From an endosymbiont 'TC1' of Trimyema compressum (GTDB lineage Bacteria; Bacillota; TC1): a stretch of DNA of 64,000 bases. Both the position numbers and the translations under genes were made by a program. The DNA is taken from assembly GCF_001584725.1 (NCBI RefSeq), contig NZ_CP014606.1, positions 558,001-622,000 on the forward strand, written 5' to 3'. Position 1 is the first letter of the stretch. Every line of letters starts with the position of its first letter. Under the pieces are notes generated by a model. It had not been told where the DNA came from and ran no database searches. It saw nothing but the letters and a program-made list of their open reading frames with translations. Positions 19,161 to 29,456 of the stretch are shown here, in pieces.

Positions 19161-20190
19161 CTTTAGCTCTTCCTTTTTTCTTTATTTTAATTTTTCCAAA
19201 TATTCTTTTTCTTAAATGTCGATCCATTAATGGAACAAACATATTCATAATTAGAATTGAGAATAAAACACCTTCAGGGTAGTTGCCTTGAAGTCTAATA
19301 ATCATGGTAATAACACCTAATGCAATAGCATAGATAATTCTACCTTTACGGGTCAATGGTTTTGTTACCCAATCTGTTGCCATGAAAATTGCTCCTAAGA
19401 ATAAACCACCAGATAAAATGTGAAGAATTGGAAAAACAATTCCTAATCCATTCATGGAACCAATAATCCAAGCGATTACGAAACATGTTCCAATATAGAG
19501 TAGAGGAATTTCTAAGTGAATTCTCTTTCTAAATGCTAAATAAATACCACCGATTAAGAGAGCAACTACACTGGTTTCTCCGAGAGAACCGGAGGTATTA
19601 CCGATGAATAAGGCCCAAAGGGCATCTGGATTAGAATCTACATTATGGGCTAATGATACGGCACCGGAACCATCACCAACAGAAAGCAGTTTAAACATTT
19701 CTTTAACTTGTACCAATGGTGTAGCAGAAGCAATAGCATCAAGACCTTTACCTGGTTCTACCCAAGTTGTTAATGGGACAGAAAAAGAAATAAGTAAAAT
19801 ACCACGAGCTGCAATAGCTGGATTGAATATATTACATCCTAAACCACCAAAAAATTGCTTAACGAGAACAATGGCTAGGAAAGAGCCTAAAATAGCAATT
19901 GGAATAGGTGTACTCACAGGTAAAGTTAAAGTGAGTAAAATACCAGTTACTATAGTACTACAGTCCCAAAGTGAATTTTCTCTTTTCATTATTTTTCTAG
20001 CAATCCATTCAAAAAGAAGAGCGGAAACAACCGTTACTAAAAGTAGTATTAGTGCTTGTACTCCAAAAAAATAAATACTGACAGCTACAGCTGGTAATAA
20101 AGCAATAATTACATCTATCATAGCTTTTTGAACAGTATTACCATTATGAGCAAATGGAGAAAGGGAAATTCTTTTCATAGTAGTTTCCAT
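19144..20190 (-). CDS. rnfD: RnfD, flavinylated membrane subunit of the Rnf complex
   Basis: The 348-residue protein has about nine membrane helices. IASATPLV carries the threonine (Thr157) expected to hold covalent FMN. Other family blocks are NGNTVQKAMIDVIIALLPA, GGLGCNIFNPAIAARG and GNYPEGVLFSILIMNMFVPLMD. AAGGAGGAAG lies 8-9 bases before ATG 20190, supporting that start. It begins directly after the stop of rnfC. RnfD belongs to the ion-translocating core. Confidence 0.95.
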   Translation of the reverse strand: METTMKRISLSPFAHNGNTVQKAMIDVIIALLPAVAVSIYFFGVQALILLLVTVVSALLFEWIARKIMKRENSLWDCSTIVTGILLTLTLPVSTPIPIAILGSFLAIVLVKQFFGGLGCNIFNPAIAARGILLISFSVPLTTWVEPGKGLDAIASATPLVQVKEMFKLLSVGDGSGAVSLAHNVDSNPDALWALFIGNTSGSLGETSVVALLIGGIYLAFRKRIHLEIPLLYIGTCFVIAWIIGSMNGLGIVFPILHILSGGLFLGAIFMATDWVTKPLTRKGRIIYAIALGVITMIIRLQGNYPEGVLFSILIMNMFVPLMDRHLRKRIFGKIKIKKKGRAKDEKVA

Positions 20191-21507
20191 TTATTTCTTC
20201 CTCCTTCTTAATTCAATTTTGCCTTGTCGAATATAATCTAGTAAAGGAATAGCTGATGGACAGACATAGGAGCAACTACCGCATTCAATACAGGCAGATA
20301 GTCCATTGTTTTCTAATTCATCTACTTTTCCTTTTTTTACGAGGGTCGCCAGTGTTGTTGGCTCTAAAAATGCAGGACATTTATCTACACAAGCAGAGCA
20401 ACGCACACAATTCATTTCCTTGGTTTTCTTTGGTAAATTCTTTAATAAAATAATTGCATTAATACCTTTTGTTACAGGAACCATTTCACTGTACATGGCT
20501 TTACCCATCATTAATCCACCTGCTAAAAGGACTTGGTTATCTAAACCACCACCACAAGCATCAATCAAGTCTTTAAATGGTGTACCAATGGGTATGAGAA
20601 ATGATTTAGGGGTTTTTAAAGCATCCCCAGTTACTGTTACATAATGGTGGGTTAAGGTTTTGCCTTTTTCAATAGCATCACAGACAGCTTTTGCTGTGCC
20701 AACATTGTTAACAATAACACCTATATCAATTGGTAAACCGCCATAAGGAACTTCCTTTTTAGTCAGTGCATAAATCATTTGTTTTTCTGCTCCTTGAGGA
20801 TATTTCTCTTTAAAAAGAGCAACAAAAATTGAATCTAGATTCTTAGTTTTTTTATCAAAAATCTTATAAATATCCATTTTATTATCTTCAATACAAATTA
20901 CACCTTTTTTTGCATTGGCTGCCTTAACTAAATAGACTAATCCTTGAATAATTTCATCTGGATGGTTTTTCATTGTTATACAGTCTGCAGTATTATAAGG
21001 TTCGCACTCAATACCATTGAGGAGAACCATGTCGCAAGGTTTATCTGATGTGTACTTAACCGGCGTAGGGAAAGTAGCTCCTCCTAAGCCTACGATACCT
21101 GCTTCAGCTATTTTTTCAACAATAGCTTCTCTTGTTAAGTCAGTTCCTCTTGGAGTTTCTGTTAATGAAATCCATTGGTTTTTTTCATCGTTTTCAATAA
21201 TAATTGTAGGAGAAACATTTCCTGTTGGTTCTGGGTGGTTTTCTATTTTTAGAATAGTACCACTGACAGAAGCATGGAGGTTGCTTGAAAAAGCGCCATC
21301 TCCTTTTGCAATTAATTGTCCGACTTTTACAGTATCTCCAATTGTTACAACGGGAATGGAAGGTTTTCCAAGTTGTTGTCCAAGTGGAAGATAAACGAGC
21401 TTGGCAGCGGTAAATTCAGAAACAGGTGCTTCAGCTTTAGTTGTTAACTTTTTTTTCTTGTTTGCACCATGTATATGAATGCCACCTTTAAATGTAAATT
21501 TTACCAA
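20191..21507 (-). CDS. rnfC: RnfC, NADH-side flavin and iron-sulfur subunit of the Rnf complex
   Basis: The peripheral cytosolic subunit binds FMN and NADH (GLGGATFPTPVKYT and LLNGIECEPYNTADC) and has two 4Fe-4S clusters (CVRCSACVDKCPAFLEP, CIECGSCSYVCPS). The N-terminus TFKGGIHIHGANKKKKLT is typical. GTG at 21516 and TTG at 21507 are both possible; I prefer TTG 21507 (438 residues) because AAGGGGTG would be its ribosome binding site at normal spacing, whereas it overlaps the GTG. First gene of the operon. Confidence 0.94.
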   Translation of the reverse strand: MVKFTFKGGIHIHGANKKKKLTTKAEAPVSEFTAAKLVYLPLGQQLGKPSIPVVTIGDTVKVGQLIAKGDGAFSSNLHASVSGTILKIENHPEPTGNVSPTIIIENDEKNQWISLTETPRGTDLTREAIVEKIAEAGIVGLGGATFPTPVKYTSDKPCDMVLLNGIECEPYNTADCITMKNHPDEIIQGLVYLVKAANAKKGVICIEDNKMDIYKIFDKKTKNLDSIFVALFKEKYPQGAEKQMIYALTKKEVPYGGLPIDIGVIVNNVGTAKAVCDAIEKGKTLTHHYVTVTGDALKTPKSFLIPIGTPFKDLIDACGGGLDNQVLLAGGLMMGKAMYSEMVPVTKGINAIILLKNLPKKTKEMNCVRCSACVDKCPAFLEPTTLATLVKKGKVDELENNGLSACIECGSCSYVCPSAIPLLDYIRQGKIELRRRKK

Positions 21508-21585
21508 GATTTTCACCCCTTTATTTAATAATAATGCACTGTGTATTTGTATGCTTTTTTCATCTTACATTGTTAACTTCCTTAA

Positions 21586-21591
21586 ATTATA
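21586..21591 (-). promoter_or_regulatory. putative -10 element of the rnf operon
   Basis: A consensus TATAAT on the minus strand lies about 80 bases before rnfC. A TTGCTT lies upstream at a long spacing (19), so the -35 is uncertain. The 5' leader of about 70 bases shows no RNA I know. Confidence 0.45.
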
Positions 21592-21645
21592 CTAAGGAAA
21601 ATATTAGTAAAAGCAATGAAGTGTAACAGCTTTCAACAAGGAAAG

Positions 21646-22749
21646 CTATACATTGAAACGAAAATGGATAATATCTCCATCTTTAACAATATATTCTTTA
21701 CCTTCGATGCGCAATTTTCCTGCTTCTTTAGCTTTTGCTTCTGAGCCATATTCTATCAGGTCTCCATAGCTAATAACTTCGGCTTTAATAAAACCTCGTT
21801 CAAAGTCAGTATGAATGACGCCTGCTGCGGCAGGAGCTTTGGTGCCTTCATTTACTGTCCGGGCTCTACATTCTTGAACACCAGCAGTAAAGTAAGTAAT
21901 TAAGCCTAGCAACTCATAAGTTGCTCTAATAATTTCTTCTAAGCCAGAGTAAGTTAAACCTAACGTTTCTAAAAACTCTTTTTTTTCTTCAGCAGATAGT
22001 TGAGCGATTTCTGATTCAATTTGTGCTGAAACTGGAATAACTCGAGACCCTTCTTTATTAGCTATTTCCTGAATAGCTTTAACCATAGGTAGATTATCTT
22101 TTGAGCCTATATCATTTTCACTAATATTAGCAATATAGATAATAGGTTTTAAGGTTAAAAGATTTAAACCTTTCAATTTTTTTTCTTCTTCTTCATTAAA
22201 AGATAGTTTTCGAGCTGGAATATTGTCTTTTAAGGTATTGAGTATTTTTTCTGTTAAGGCATACTCAGCTAGTGCATCTTTGTCTTTAGTTTTAATTTTA
22301 CTTGTAAGTTTTTGAAGTCTTTTTTCCATGCTTTCTAGGTCAGCTAATATAAGCTCAATATTAATAACATCAATATCTGTTTTAGGATTAATGTTACCAC
22401 CTACATGGGTGATATTTTCATCTTCAAAACAACGGACAACATGAGCAATAGCATCTACTTCTCGAATATGAGATAAAAATTGGTTACCTAAACCTTCTCC
22501 CTTACTTGCTCCTGCCACTAATCCAGCAATATCTACAAACTCATAAGCTGTAGGTATTTCCTTTTTAGTTTCATATAGTTTTGACAATGTTTCAAGTCTT
22601 TTATCCGGTACTGTTACCATGCCCACATTAGGGTCAATTGTACAGAATGGATAGTTGGCAGATTCAGCGCCTGCCTGAGTAATTGCATTAAATAATGTAG
22701 ATTTACCAACATTAGGTAAACCTACTATTCCGCATTTTAAAGCCACCAT
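21646..22749 (-). CDS. ychF: YchF/OLA1-family ribosome-binding ATPase
   Basis: The 367-residue Obg-family P-loop protein shows [15 protein letters not shown] (Walker A), [20 protein letters not shown] (G3 region), the altered NISE motif that favours ATP over GTP, and a C-terminal TGS domain ([17 protein letters not shown]). AGAGGTG lies 5 bases before ATG 22749. It binds ribosomes and is linked to stress response. It stands alone, divergent from dprA. Confidence 0.96.
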   Translation of the reverse strand: MVALKCGIVGLPNVGKSTLFNAITQAGAESANYPFCTIDPNVGMVTVPDKRLETLSKLYETKKEIPTAYEFVDIAGLVAGASKGEGLGNQFLSHIREVDAIAHVVRCFEDENITHVGGNINPKTDIDVINIELILADLESMEKRLQKLTSKIKTKDKDALAEYALTEKILNTLKDNIPARKLSFNEEEEKKLKGLNLLTLKPIIYIANISENDIGSKDNLPMVKAIQEIANKEGSRVIPVSAQIESEIAQLSAEEKKEFLETLGLTYSGLEEIIRATYELLGLITYFTAGVQECRARTVNEGTKAPAAAGVIHTDFERGFIKAEVISYGDLIEYGSEAKAKEAGKLRIEGKEYIVKDGDIIHFRFNV

Positions 22750-22830
22750 ATTTCACCTCTTCTAAGTTCCTTAATTTTTAGTATATTTTTAGTATATAGA
22801 AAACAGTGTAAAAAGACAAGGAGGATTTAA

Positions 22831-23615
22831 ATGAAAAACTATGCATGGTATCAATTAATGAAGAAAGCTTACAACCATAGAATTTTAATGGAAATGCTAA
22901 AGTGTGTTGGAGAGGGGGTTAATGAAAATAGATTTTTTAGGAAGGAATTATTTTCGAAAAAAGCAGAAGCTATTTTATTCAATAGTTATCTTAAGGATAA
23001 TCAGTATAAAATAATAACAATTTTTGATGAATATTATCCTTTTCTTCTTAAAAAAATTTATGATCCACCTATTGCTTTTTTTAAAGGAAATGCCCAACTA
23101 TTAAAAAACCAATGATAAGTGTTGTAGGAAGTCGTCAAAGTCCTTCTGCTTATTTAAAAAAAGCCTTTAATTTAGGCAGAGGGTTAGCAAAAGCAGGCTG
23201 GGTCGTTGTCAGTGGCTTAGCAAAGGGTATTATGGGGCAGTTCATAAGGGTGCTCTATTCTATAATGGTTGTTCTATAGCTGTTTTAGGAACAGGAATAA
23301 ATAAATATTATCCTAAAATTAATAAAGGGTGTCAATTAGAATTAGAGAAAAAAGGTTGTATAATTTCAGAGTTTCCGCTCAATGCAGATCCTCTAAAATA
23401 TCATTTTCCAAGGCGAAATAGAATTATTAGCGGTTCTTTCATTAGGTTTAGTTGTTGTATGGAGAGGCCCTAAAAACGGTGCCTTTATTACTTTGGATTT
23501 TGCCTTGGAAGAGGGACGTGATATTTTTATATCAAAAGGTCTTGAGTCACTAATTGGTTGTGAATTCTATTCATTAAGTCAATTAAAAGAATATGGGCTT
23601 GAGCATTTAAAGTAA
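22831..23615 (+). pseudogene. dprA: DNA processing protein DprA (Smf), canonical copy, frameshifted
   Basis: Canonical DprA loads RecA on incoming single-stranded DNA in transformation. Blocks present: FDEYYPFLLKKIYDPPIAFF, then ISVVGSRQSPSAY (the GSR motif), VVSGLAKGI, AVLGTGINKYYP, ISEFPLNADPLKYHFPRRNRIIS (with the RNR residues), and GPKNGAFITLDFALEEGRDIF. Frames break near 23108, 23230 and 23425. It sits in its usual place before topA. A second, diverged DprA-like gene at 58250 is intact. Confidence 0.92.
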
Positions 23616-23915
23616 TTTGATTCATTAATAAAAGGGAAAATTTTTCAATTATATAGGGTTGGTTGTGCTTTAATGGCTACCTTTTCCAGCGTATTATCTA
23701 GAGATAAGATTAAAAAATTTTAATTTTTATGTTAAGATAGTATTCTTGAATAAAATAAAAAGTCATAATTATTAAGAGAATGTTTTTTGAAGATATAGAA
23801 AAAGGCTCTTGTACTAATAAATAAGATATGGTAGGCTAAGATAGAATAATAAGAAAAATACATATTAGACATTAATTATGTATGAATGTATGAAATAAAT
23901 GATTTTGGAGGAAAT
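23616..23915 (+). other. 300-base gap between dprA and topA with no gene seen
   Basis: The stretch is very AT-rich. It contains a 16-codon open frame at 23672-23722 without a ribosome binding site and several weak -10-like TATA words. I see no terminator hairpin of convincing strength and no structured RNA. Confidence 0.5.
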
Positions 23916-26000
23916 ATGGGGAGAAATTTAGTTATTGTGGAATCGCCTTCTAAGGCAAAAACAATAAAGAAATATCTGGGAAGCAATTACATTATTAAGT
24001 CTTCAGTTGGTCATGTTATCGATTTACCAAAAAGTAAATTAGGTATTGATCTAGACAATAACTTTGAACCGAGATATATAACTGTTCGAGGGAAAGCAAG
24101 TATTTTAAAGGAAATCAAGACAGCCTATAAAAAGTCGAGTAAGGTTTTTCTTGCCACTGACCCTGATAGAGAAGGAGAAGCTATTGCTTGGCATTTGAAA
24201 AATGCTTTAGGTTTGGAAGATGATGCGGTTTGTAGAATCGCCTTTAATGAAATTACAAAAGCTTCTATTAAAGAAGCAATTAAACATCCAGTTGTTATTA
24301 ATCAGGACTTAGTAGATGCCCAACAAGCAAGACGTGTTTTAGATCGTATTGTAGGCTATAAACTAAGCCCTTTATTATGGAAAAAGGTCAAAAAGGGATT
24401 ATCGGCTGGACGTGTTCAGTCTGTTGCTTTACAGATAATAATAGATAGAGAAAAAGAAATTGATGCTTTTGATGAAAAAGAATACTGGACTATTGAAGCT
24501 ACTTTTTCTTTAAAAGATGGTACTCAATTTAAAGGAGATCTTTTAAAGTTTAAGGGTAAAAAGCTTGTCATGAATAATGAGGAATCTGCCCAAAAAATTA
24601 TTGATGTAATTTTAAAGGAAACGCCTATAATTGACAGTATTGTTGAAAAAGAAAAAAAGAAAAATCCGCTGCCGCCTTTTATTACTAGTACAATACAACA
24701 AAGAGCGGCTCAAAGTTTAAACTTTACAAGTAGAAAAACCATGCAAATTGCTCAGCAACTTTATGAGGGTGTAGATTTAGGAAAAGAAAATGGCGGTTTA
24801 GTAGGTTTAATTACGTATATGCGTACCGATTCAACTCGTATTTCTTCTGTTGCAAAAGAAGAAGCAAAAGAATTTTTATTAAAAAATTATGGACAGGAAT
24901 ATATTCCAGAAAAACCTCGTTATTATAAAATGGGTAATAAAGCTCAAGATGCTCATGAGGCCATTCGTCCAACTTCAATTTTTAATACACCAGAGAAAAT
25001 CAAGAATTTTCTTTCAAAAGACCAGTTTAAATTGTATCAATTAATATGGAAGCGTTTTTTATCAAGTGAAATGCCTTCTGCAATCTATGATCAAGTTACA
25101 ATTGAGATTTTTTGTGGAGAATATCTTTTTAAGAGTATTGGCTCTAAATTAAAATTTGATGGTTTTCTTAAAGTAATGATTGAAACAAAGGGTGAAGATA
25201 AGTGGTTGCCTATTATTAATAAAGATGATGGTATAGCTATTGATGAATTAGAAAAAAACCAGCATTTTACACAACCACCACCAAGGTTTACAGAGGCTTC
25301 TTTAATTAAACAGCTGGAAAGTTTAGGCATAGGTAGACCGAGTACTTATGCAACTATTTTGGATACTATTACACGAAGGGGTTATGTTGTTAAAGAGGAA
25401 AAACAGTTTTTTACAACTGAACTTGGTCTCCTGGTAGGGGATTTATTAAAAAAATATTTTGAGGATATTATTAATGTTAAGTTTACATCAAAATTAGAAA
25501 ATGATTTAGATTTAATAGCTGAAGGAAAAAGAGAATGGCACAATACAGTTAAAGAATTCTATGAGCCTTTTTCTGTACTGTTAGAACATGCTGAAGCTGA
25601 AATCGAAAAAATCACTTTAGAAAAAGAGCCTGATGAGATTACAGATGTAATCTGTGAAAAGTGTGGCAGGAATATGGTTATAAAGACAGGGAGATATGGA
25701 AAATTTTTAGCTTGTCCGGGATTCCCAGAGTGTCGTAATGCTAAACCTCTTGTTGAAAAAATAGGTGTTCCTTGTCCAGAATGCAATGGGGAAATTGTAG
25801 TAAAGAGAAGTAAGAAAGGTCGTGTTTTTTACGGTTGTGATCAATATCCAGAGTGTGAGGTATCTTTCTGGAATAAACCAGTTAATGAGAAATGCCCAGA
25901 ATGTGGGTCTCTTTTAATGGAAAAGGGAAACTTTTTAGTTTGTTCTAATGAAGGGTGTAAAGTTAAGAAAAAACGGGAAGAGAAAGAGTCAGAAGAATAA
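23916..26000 (+). CDS. topA: DNA topoisomerase I (type IA)
   Basis: TopA relaxes negative supercoils. The frame opens at 23886, but GGAGGAAAT points to ATG 23916 ([20 protein letters not shown]), giving 694 residues. TOPRIM domain with [17 protein letters not shown]; active-site tyrosine in [12 protein letters not shown] (Tyr301); C-terminal zinc ribbons with CEKCGRNMV ... [16 protein letters not shown] ... CDQYPEC and CPECGSLLM ... CSNEGC. Fully open over 2 kb between two broken genes, as expected for an essential gene. Confidence 0.97.
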   Translation: MGRNLVIVESPSKAKTIKKYLGSNYIIKSSVGHVIDLPKSKLGIDLDNNFEPRYITVRGKASILKEIKTAYKKSSKVFLATDPDREGEAIAWHLKNALGLEDDAVCRIAFNEITKASIKEAIKHPVVINQDLVDAQQARRVLDRIVGYKLSPLLWKKVKKGLSAGRVQSVALQIIIDREKEIDAFDEKEYWTIEATFSLKDGTQFKGDLLKFKGKKLVMNNEESAQKIIDVILKETPIIDSIVEKEKKKNPLPPFITSTIQQRAAQSLNFTSRKTMQIAQQLYEGVDLGKENGGLVGLITYMRTDSTRISSVAKEEAKEFLLKNYGQEYIPEKPRYYKMGNKAQDAHEAIRPTSIFNTPEKIKNFLSKDQFKLYQLIWKRFLSSEMPSAIYDQVTIEIFCGEYLFKSIGSKLKFDGFLKVMIETKGEDKWLPIINKDDGIAIDELEKNQHFTQPPPRFTEASLIKQLESLGIGRPSTYATILDTITRRGYVVKEEKQFFTTELGLLVGDLLKKYFEDIINVKFTSKLENDLDLIAEGKREWHNTVKEFYEPFSVLLEHAEAEIEKITLEKEPDEITDVICEKCGRNMVIKTGRYGKFLACPGFPECRNAKPLVEKIGVPCPECNGEIVVKRSKKGRVFYGCDQYPECEVSFWNKPVNEKCPECGSLLMEKGNFLVCSNEGCKVKKKREEKESEE

Positions 26001-27302
26001 TAGAATCAGTAATTGTAATTGGTGGTGGCTTAGCTGGTGTTGAAGCTACCTATCAACTTATAAAAGATGATGTCCCAGTGACTTTATATGAAATGAGACC
26101 TACTAAAACGACAGAAGCTCATAAAACTGCATATTTGGGAGAATTGGTTTGTAGCAATTCATTTAGAGGGAAGTAGTTTAGCTAAAGGAGTTGGTTTATT
26201 AAAAGAAGAAATGAGACAATTAGGTACTTTATTTATGGAGTCAGCCTTAAAGGCGGCTATTCCAGCAGGCGGTGCTTTAGCTGTTAATCGAGATAAATTT
26301 AGTAGCTATTTAACAGAGACTATCAAAAATCATCCTCTTGTAACTATTGTTGAAGAAGAAATAACAACTATTCCTTTGGACCAACCTGTTATTGTTGCCA
26401 AAGGACCATTGACTAGTGGTTCTTTGTTTAAGGATTTACAGACATTGGTAGGAGAACCCTGCTACTATTTCTTTGATGGCGCTGCTCCAATTATAGCAGC
26501 TGATTCTATTGACTATAGTAAAGATTTCTTTGCTAGTCACTATGGCAAGGGTTCTGGAGCTGATTATTTAAATTGTCCGATGACAAGAGAAGAGTATGCA
26601 GCTTTTTATGAACAGTTAATTATAGGGGAAAGAGCAATTCCACATTTGGATTCTGAAAAGGAAATATACTTTGATGGCTGCATGCCTATTGAAGCAATGG
26701 CCAAAAGGGAAAAACCTTGCTATTTGGACCACTCAAACCAGTAGGCTTAAATCATCCAGTTACAGGTGAAGGCTATTGTGCCGTTATCCAATTAAGAGCT
26801 GAAAATGATGAGAAAACCATGTATAATTTAGCAGGTTGTCAAACAGGCTTGAGGTTTGGCCCTCAGAAAAAAATAGTAAAAATGATACCTGGTCTTGAAA
26901 ATGCTGAAATATTAAGATATGGTGTTGTGCATAGAAATTCTTATTTAAATGGACCGAAAGTATTAACATTAACAGGTCAGCTTAAAGGCTATCCAAATGT
27001 TTTTATTGCAGGTCAACTATCGGGAGTAGAAGGCTATGTAGAAAAGTGCCGCTAGTGGCTATTTGGCTGGCTGCTATATGAAAGCCTATTTAGAGGAGAA
27101 TCGAATAATTAGAACTTTCCCTAGAGAGACAATGATTGGTGCTCTGAGCTATTATTTAACGGAAGGTATCAGTAAGCATTTTCAACCAATGAATGCTAAC
27201 TTTGGTTTATCGCCTAGTCTCACAGAGAAAATTAGGGATAAAAAAATTAAGAAGGAGCGAATGGTTGAAAGAAGTTTAAAAGCACTTTCTGATTTTATTT
27301 AA
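26000..27302 (+). pseudogene. trmFO: TrmFO, folate-dependent tRNA uracil-54 methyltransferase, broken
   Basis: TrmFO makes the 5-methyluridine at position 54 of tRNA. FAD-binding start [18 protein letters not shown] and [14 protein letters not shown], then [74 protein letters not shown] and GQLSGVEGYVE are all family motifs. Breaks lie near 26166, 26712 and in an A run near 27045. The reading frame begins with ATA at 26000 where ATG overlapping the topA stop would be expected (TAATAG instead of TAATGG), so the start codon may also be lost. Confidence 0.92.
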
Positions 27303-27330
27303 TTGATTTTCTTTAAAGCCATTGTTTTAT

Positions 27331-27359
27331 TTGCATTTTAATTTAAAACAAGGTATACT
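27331..27359 (+). promoter_or_regulatory. sigma-A type promoter of the rimP-nusA-infB operon
   Basis: TTGCAT at 27331-27336 and TATACT at 27354-27359 are separated by 17 bases, about 65 bases before rimP. Confidence 0.7.
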
Positions 27360-27380
27360 TACTATAGATACAGTACATTT

Positions 27381-27405
27381 AAAAGTGGGTTTGCCCACTT
27401 TTTTG
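27381..27405 (+). terminator. leader hairpin with T run between promoter and rimP
   Basis: AAAAGTGGG and CCCACTTTT form a 9-bp stem with a tiny loop and a T run, starting about 15 bases after the expected transcription start. It could be an attenuator of the nusA operon or the end of the trmFO unit. Confidence 0.65.
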
Positions 27406-27425
27406 TTTTAAAAAGGAGAAACAAA

Positions 27426-27875
27426 ATGTCAATAAGTGAAAATATTGAAAGTAAATTTAGACCTATAGTTGAGGATTTAGGCTATGATTTAGCCTATGCA
27501 GAGTATTTAAAAGAGGGTCAAGAATGGTACTTAAGGTTTTTTATCAATAAATCTGATGGTATTGATTTAACAGATTGTGAAACTGTTAGTAGAGCTATAG
27601 AGCCTATTTTAGATGAAGAAGAGTTAGTTCCTAACCAATATATTTTAGAAGTGTCTTCTCTAGGATTAGAAAGACCTCTTAGAAATAATCAGGACTATGA
27701 GGAGAATATTGGGAGTCTTGTAATGGCTCATTTATATACGGCAATTAACAAAAAGAAGATTATTATTGGTATTCTAAAAGACTTTGGAGAATCAGTTGCT
27801 CTTGAAAGTGAAGGAGAAGTAATTATGATACCAAAAAAGAATATTAGTAAAATTAATTTAATAATTGACTTTTAA
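27426..27875 (+). CDS. rimP: Ribosome maturation factor RimP
   Basis: The 149-residue protein has ILEVSSLGLERPLRNNQDYE, the family signature, and DLTDCETVSRAIEPILDEEE. It assists assembly of the 30S subunit. AAAAGGAG lies before ATG 27426. First gene of the nusA operon, 14 bases before nusA. Confidence 0.95.
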   Translation: MSISENIESKFRPIVEDLGYDLAYAEYLKEGQEWYLRFFINKSDGIDLTDCETVSRAIEPILDEEELVPNQYILEVSSLGLERPLRNNQDYEENIGSLVMAHLYTAINKKKIIIGILKDFGESVALESEGEVIMIPKKNISKINLIIDF

Positions 27876-27889
27876 TCGGGAGGAAAAAG

Positions 27890-29191
27890 ATGGATAACAA
27901 AGAACTTATTTTAGCGGTTAAGGCTTTAGAGGTAGAAAAAGTCATTGATCCAGAAGTGCTTTATACTACTATTGAGGCAGCTATTGTATCAGGGATTAAG
28001 AAAAAGCAAATTAGTGATTACAAAAATGAAGTGAAAGATACCGTTGAAGTGGCAAAGCCCCAGTATGAAAACCTTAAAGCTATTTTAGATAGAGAAACAG
28101 GTAAAATTGATATTTACTTACTAAGAACAGTAGTAGAAGAAGTTACAGATGAATTAAATGAAATCAGTGTAAAGGAAGCTAAAGAAAAATATCATGTATT
28201 TGAAATTGGCTCCTTAGTAAGAGAACCTATTAAAGTTGATACTAAAACCATGGGCAGAATGGTTGCTCAGACAGCTAAGCAGATTATTACACAGAAAATT
28301 CGGGAAATTGAAAGAAATAATCTTTATGAAGAGTTTGCAAAAAAAGAAAAAGATATTGTTACATGCGTAGTCACAAGAAAATCATTAGTTGAGAAAGGTC
28401 ATCTTAAAGATAAAAAAGGACACGCTATTTTAGATAGTGAAGGGCATCCTATTGTTAAGGAAGTTTACAATGTATTCTTAGCCATTAATAATGGTGAATT
28501 TATTTTGCCACCTGATGAACAAATTGAAAATGAAATTTATACGATAGGACAGCGTTTAAAAGTCTATGTTATCAATGTTAAAAAGACAACAAAAGCACCT
28601 ATTGTTACCATATCAAGACGTCATAAGGAATTAATTAAGCGTTTATTTGAATTAGAAGTACCAGAAATTTATGATGGCACTGTTGTTATTAAGGATATTG
28701 CCAGAGAAGCTGGGTCAAGGTCTAAAATATCTGTTTACAGTTCTAACGAGGAAGTGGATCCAATTGGCGCTTGTATTGGCCCAAAAGGTGCTCGTATTGG
28801 TAATGTGCTTCAAGAAATTGGTCAAGATACAGAGCCTGGTGAAAAAATTGATATTATTGTCTACTCAGAAAATCCAGCTATTTATATTGAAAATGCTTTA
28901 GCACCAGCTAAAATTCTTGATATTCGTTTAAATGAGGATGCAAAAGAAGCTAAAGTCTTAGTTGCTAAAGATGTTTTTTCATTAGCCATTGGTAAAGATG
29001 GTCAGAATGTGCGTTTGGCAGCCCGTTTAACTGGCTGGAAAATCGATATAGTAAGTGATGAAATGGTATCTAGCTTAGATGATGTTTCTATGGGATCTCC
29101 TGAAAAAGAGATTTTAGAAGAGAGGGCTGAAGCAGTAGTAGAAACCATTAAAGATGAGGATACAGGAGGTGGTACTGATAGTGAAGACTAA
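27890..29191 (+). CDS. nusA: Transcription termination/antitermination factor NusA
   Basis: The 433-residue NusA has an N-terminal RNA polymerase-binding domain, an S1 domain (about residues 135-225) and two KH domains (DPIGACIGPKGARIGNVLQEI; AIGKDGQNVRLAARLTGW). A negatively charged tail (TIKDEDTGGGTDSED) extends past the usual end of short Firmicute NusA. An extra stretch with TRKSLVEKGHLKDKKGHAILD lies in the S1 region. Its end overlaps ylxR. Confidence 0.96.
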   Translation: MDNKELILAVKALEVEKVIDPEVLYTTIEAAIVSGIKKKQISDYKNEVKDTVEVAKPQYENLKAILDRETGKIDIYLLRTVVEEVTDELNEISVKEAKEKYHVFEIGSLVREPIKVDTKTMGRMVAQTAKQIITQKIREIERNNLYEEFAKKEKDIVTCVVTRKSLVEKGHLKDKKGHAILDSEGHPIVKEVYNVFLAINNGEFILPPDEQIENEIYTIGQRLKVYVINVKKTTKAPIVTISRRHKELIKRLFELEVPEIYDGTVVIKDIAREAGSRSKISVYSSNEEVDPIGACIGPKGARIGNVLQEIGQDTEPGEKIDIIVYSENPAIYIENALAPAKILDIRLNEDAKEAKVLVAKDVFSLAIGKDGQNVRLAARLTGWKIDIVSDEMVSSLDDVSMGSPEKEILEERAEAVVETIKDEDTGGGTDSED

Positions 29192-29456
29192 GAAGGTCCC
29201 TCAGAGAAGCTGTGTTGGCTGTGGACTGAAAACAGATAAAAAGTCTTTAGTCAGAATTGTTAAGACTCCTAATGGTGAAATCATTCTCGATAGAACCGGC
29301 AAACAGCCTGGGAGAGGTGTTTATATTTGTTCTAAGGGAGAGTGCTTAACAGCTGCTATTAAGAAGAAGGCAATTGAAAGAGCATTAAGCTGTAAAATCT
29401 CTGATGATATATTGGTGGAGTTAAACTGCGCCATCAATGACAAAAATGACCAGTAA
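29181..29456 (+). CDS. ylxR: YlxR (RnpM) family RNA-binding protein
   Basis: The 91-residue protein has the YlxR signature RSCVGCGLKTDKKSLVRIV and GRGVYICSKGECLTAA (four cysteines). GTG 29181 is the start because AGGAGGTGG lies 8 bases before it; it overlaps the nusA stop. Recent work on the family links it to RNase P regulation. Confidence 0.9.
   Translation: MKTKKVPQRSCVGCGLKTDKKSLVRIVKTPNGEIILDRTGKQPGRGVYICSKGECLTAAIKKKAIERALSCKISDDILVELNCAINDKNDQ

Noticed and set aside
19604-20644. Open frames of 100-156 codons opposite rnfD and rnfC
   Set aside because: Antisense shadows of well-conserved genes; compositions are low-complexity and show no family motif.
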